In this document: piece after piece, positions 5,667 to 6,003 of the stretch
Layout: every line of letters begins with the position of its first letter
Numbering within the stretch: position 1 is the first letter of the stretch
Assembly (NCBI GenBank): GCA_934661375.1
Contig: CAKUJH010000060.1
Span: forward strand, 1 to 6,003
Length of the DNA stretch: 6,003 bases
Origin: an uncultured Victivallales bacterium
Lineage (GTDB): Bacteria > Verrucomicrobiota > Lentisphaeria > Victivallales > UBA1829
Direction of reading: 5' to 3'
The notes under the pieces: model-generated
The model's input: the letters and a program-made list of their open reading frames with translations, nothing else
What the model was told of the DNA's origin: nothing
The model's database searches: none
Translations under genes and position numbers: made by a program

Positions 5667-5850
5667 TTACTGTTCCAATCAAAAATCGAACTCTATTATT
5701 GGCAACGGAAACCGAGGTTCTCTTGCATTTTGCTGTTCCATTCAAAAATAGTATTCGCAAACTATTGACATGCTCATTTCCCAGAGCAAGAAAGGAACAC
5801 GCGACATACTATAAAAGCCGAACTTCTGTTTTCACAGCAAAACAGATCAA
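5561..5850. other. Gene-free junction region between two IS ends
   Basis: No substantial gene is seen, apart from the short minus-strand remnant that reaches into this region. It contains CTGTTCCAATCAAAAAT (5670-5686) and a one-mismatch copy at 5733-5749, a 63-bp period. It also has a TTGACA at 5765-5770 without a matching -10, and a perfect 8-bp hairpin, TCTGTTTT/AAAACAGA (5825-5846), ending 4 bp before the IS4-like end. Likely insertion debris. Confidence 0.4.
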
Positions 5851-5874
5851 ATTCAGAGCTATCCCATAAAAATC
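5851..5874. repeat. IS terminal inverted repeat, inward end of the right-hand element
   Basis: The 24-bp sequence starting ATTCAGAGCTATCCCATA is the reverse complement of 202-226 apart from one base in a homopolymer run. Similarity ends at 5851: the adjacent ATCAA does not match the corresponding left flank, so the element boundary lies here within a base or two. Confidence 0.75.
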
Positions 5875-5882
5875 TTTCAGAC

Positions 5883-5911
5883 TTGACAAAAAAGAGATCC
5901 CAAGCTACCTT
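5883..5911 (+). promoter_or_regulatory. Candidate transposase promoter
   Basis: A consensus TTGACA at 5883-5888 is followed after 17 bp by TACCTT at 5906-5911, a weak -10. Transcription would begin near 5918, leaving about 23 nt of leader. A weak promoter is usual for a transposase gene. Confidence 0.35.
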
Positions 5912-5950
5912 TTTTCTGAAACAAGTCAAAGGATAGAAACATGGGATCTC
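5894..5950 (+). promoter_or_regulatory. Inverted repeat enclosing the transposase ribosome site and start codon
   Basis: GAGATCCCA (5894-5902) pairs perfectly with TGGGATCTC (5942-5950). The right arm includes the TG of the ATG start codon and the next codons; the AAAGGA site (5928-5933) is in the loop. A transcript entering from outside would carry both arms and could hide the start codon. A transcript started near 5918 would lack the left arm. This is the layout of the read-through protection known from IS10 and IS50; its operation here is inferred. Confidence 0.5.
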
Positions 5951-6003
5951 AAGAGCATCATATGGCGGTGCTGGGACAAATTGTCAAGCATATTCCGAAA
6001 AAA
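5941..6003 (+). CDS. IS4-family-like transposase, N-terminal 21 residues only
   Basis: The frame MGSQEHHMAVLGQIVKHIPK continues past the window edge. The LGQIVKHIP pattern resembles the start of the DUF4372-type N-terminal domain of IS4-family DDE transposases (commonly xxQLLxLIPR). AAAGGA at 5928-5933, 7 nt before the ATG, supports this start. The terminal repeat 67 bp upstream confirms an IS context. The catalytic residues lie outside the window, so the family call is provisional. Confidence 0.65.
   Translation, partial: MGSQEHHMAVLGQIVKHIPKK

Larger units (their letters stand above)
5851..6003 (+). mobile_element. Left end of an IS4-family-like insertion sequence (continues beyond window)
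   Basis: The element starts with the terminal inverted repeat at 5851-5874, whose partner lies at 202-226. It has a roughly 65-bp leader and then the transposase start at 5941. The right-hand part is outside the window. Family assignment rests on the first 21 transposase residues only. Confidence 0.7.

Overview
The window most resembles a host-associated bacterium of the Planctomycetota-Verrucomicrobiota-Chlamydiota kind. A Lentisphaerota (Victivallis-like) genome is my best guess, from protein style, moderately high G+C core genes, short secreted-type orphans and dense transposase debris. This is inference by eye; no taxonomic marker is present.

Region by region. (a) 1-226: a fragment of a transposase-like reading frame, then an insertion-sequence (IS) end whose terminal repeat reappears in inverse orientation at 5851-5874. 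(b) 227-2152: a nitrogen operon with an inverted-repeat region, a near-perfect sigma-54 promoter (364-379), a P-II protein gene (glnK type, 422-763), an ammonium channel gene (amtB, 787-2097) and a strong intrinsic terminator. (c) 2203-3159, minus strand: a DMT/EamA-family inner-membrane exporter, convergent with amtB. (d) 3169-5115: an A+T-rich accessory stretch with a 560-bp gap, an orphan cysteine-rich protein gene (3733-4422) and an orphan single-pass membrane or secreted protein gene (4513-5115). (e) 5152-5526, minus strand: a winged-helix C-terminal remnant, apparently cut at its 5' side by two 20-bp tandem repeats that look like an IS21-type end. (f) 5561-5850: gene-free debris. (g) 5851-6003: the left end of an IS4-like element with the first 21 codons of its transposase.

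How the genes work together. Under nitrogen limitation, sigma-54 RNA polymerase and an unidentified NtrC-type activator would transcribe glnK-amtB. AmtB conducts ammonia into the cell and GlnK gates it. This GlnK has Arg instead of Tyr at position 51, so classical GlnD uridylylation at that site is not possible. The remaining genes show no functional link to nitrogen and look like accessory cargo or debris.

I found no clear new multi-gene system. The best leads are the bracketing of the whole segment by matching IS ends, the modified P-II T-loop, the inverted repeat over the IS4 transposase start codon (a possible read-through guard), and the two orphan proteins in the A+T-rich stretch.
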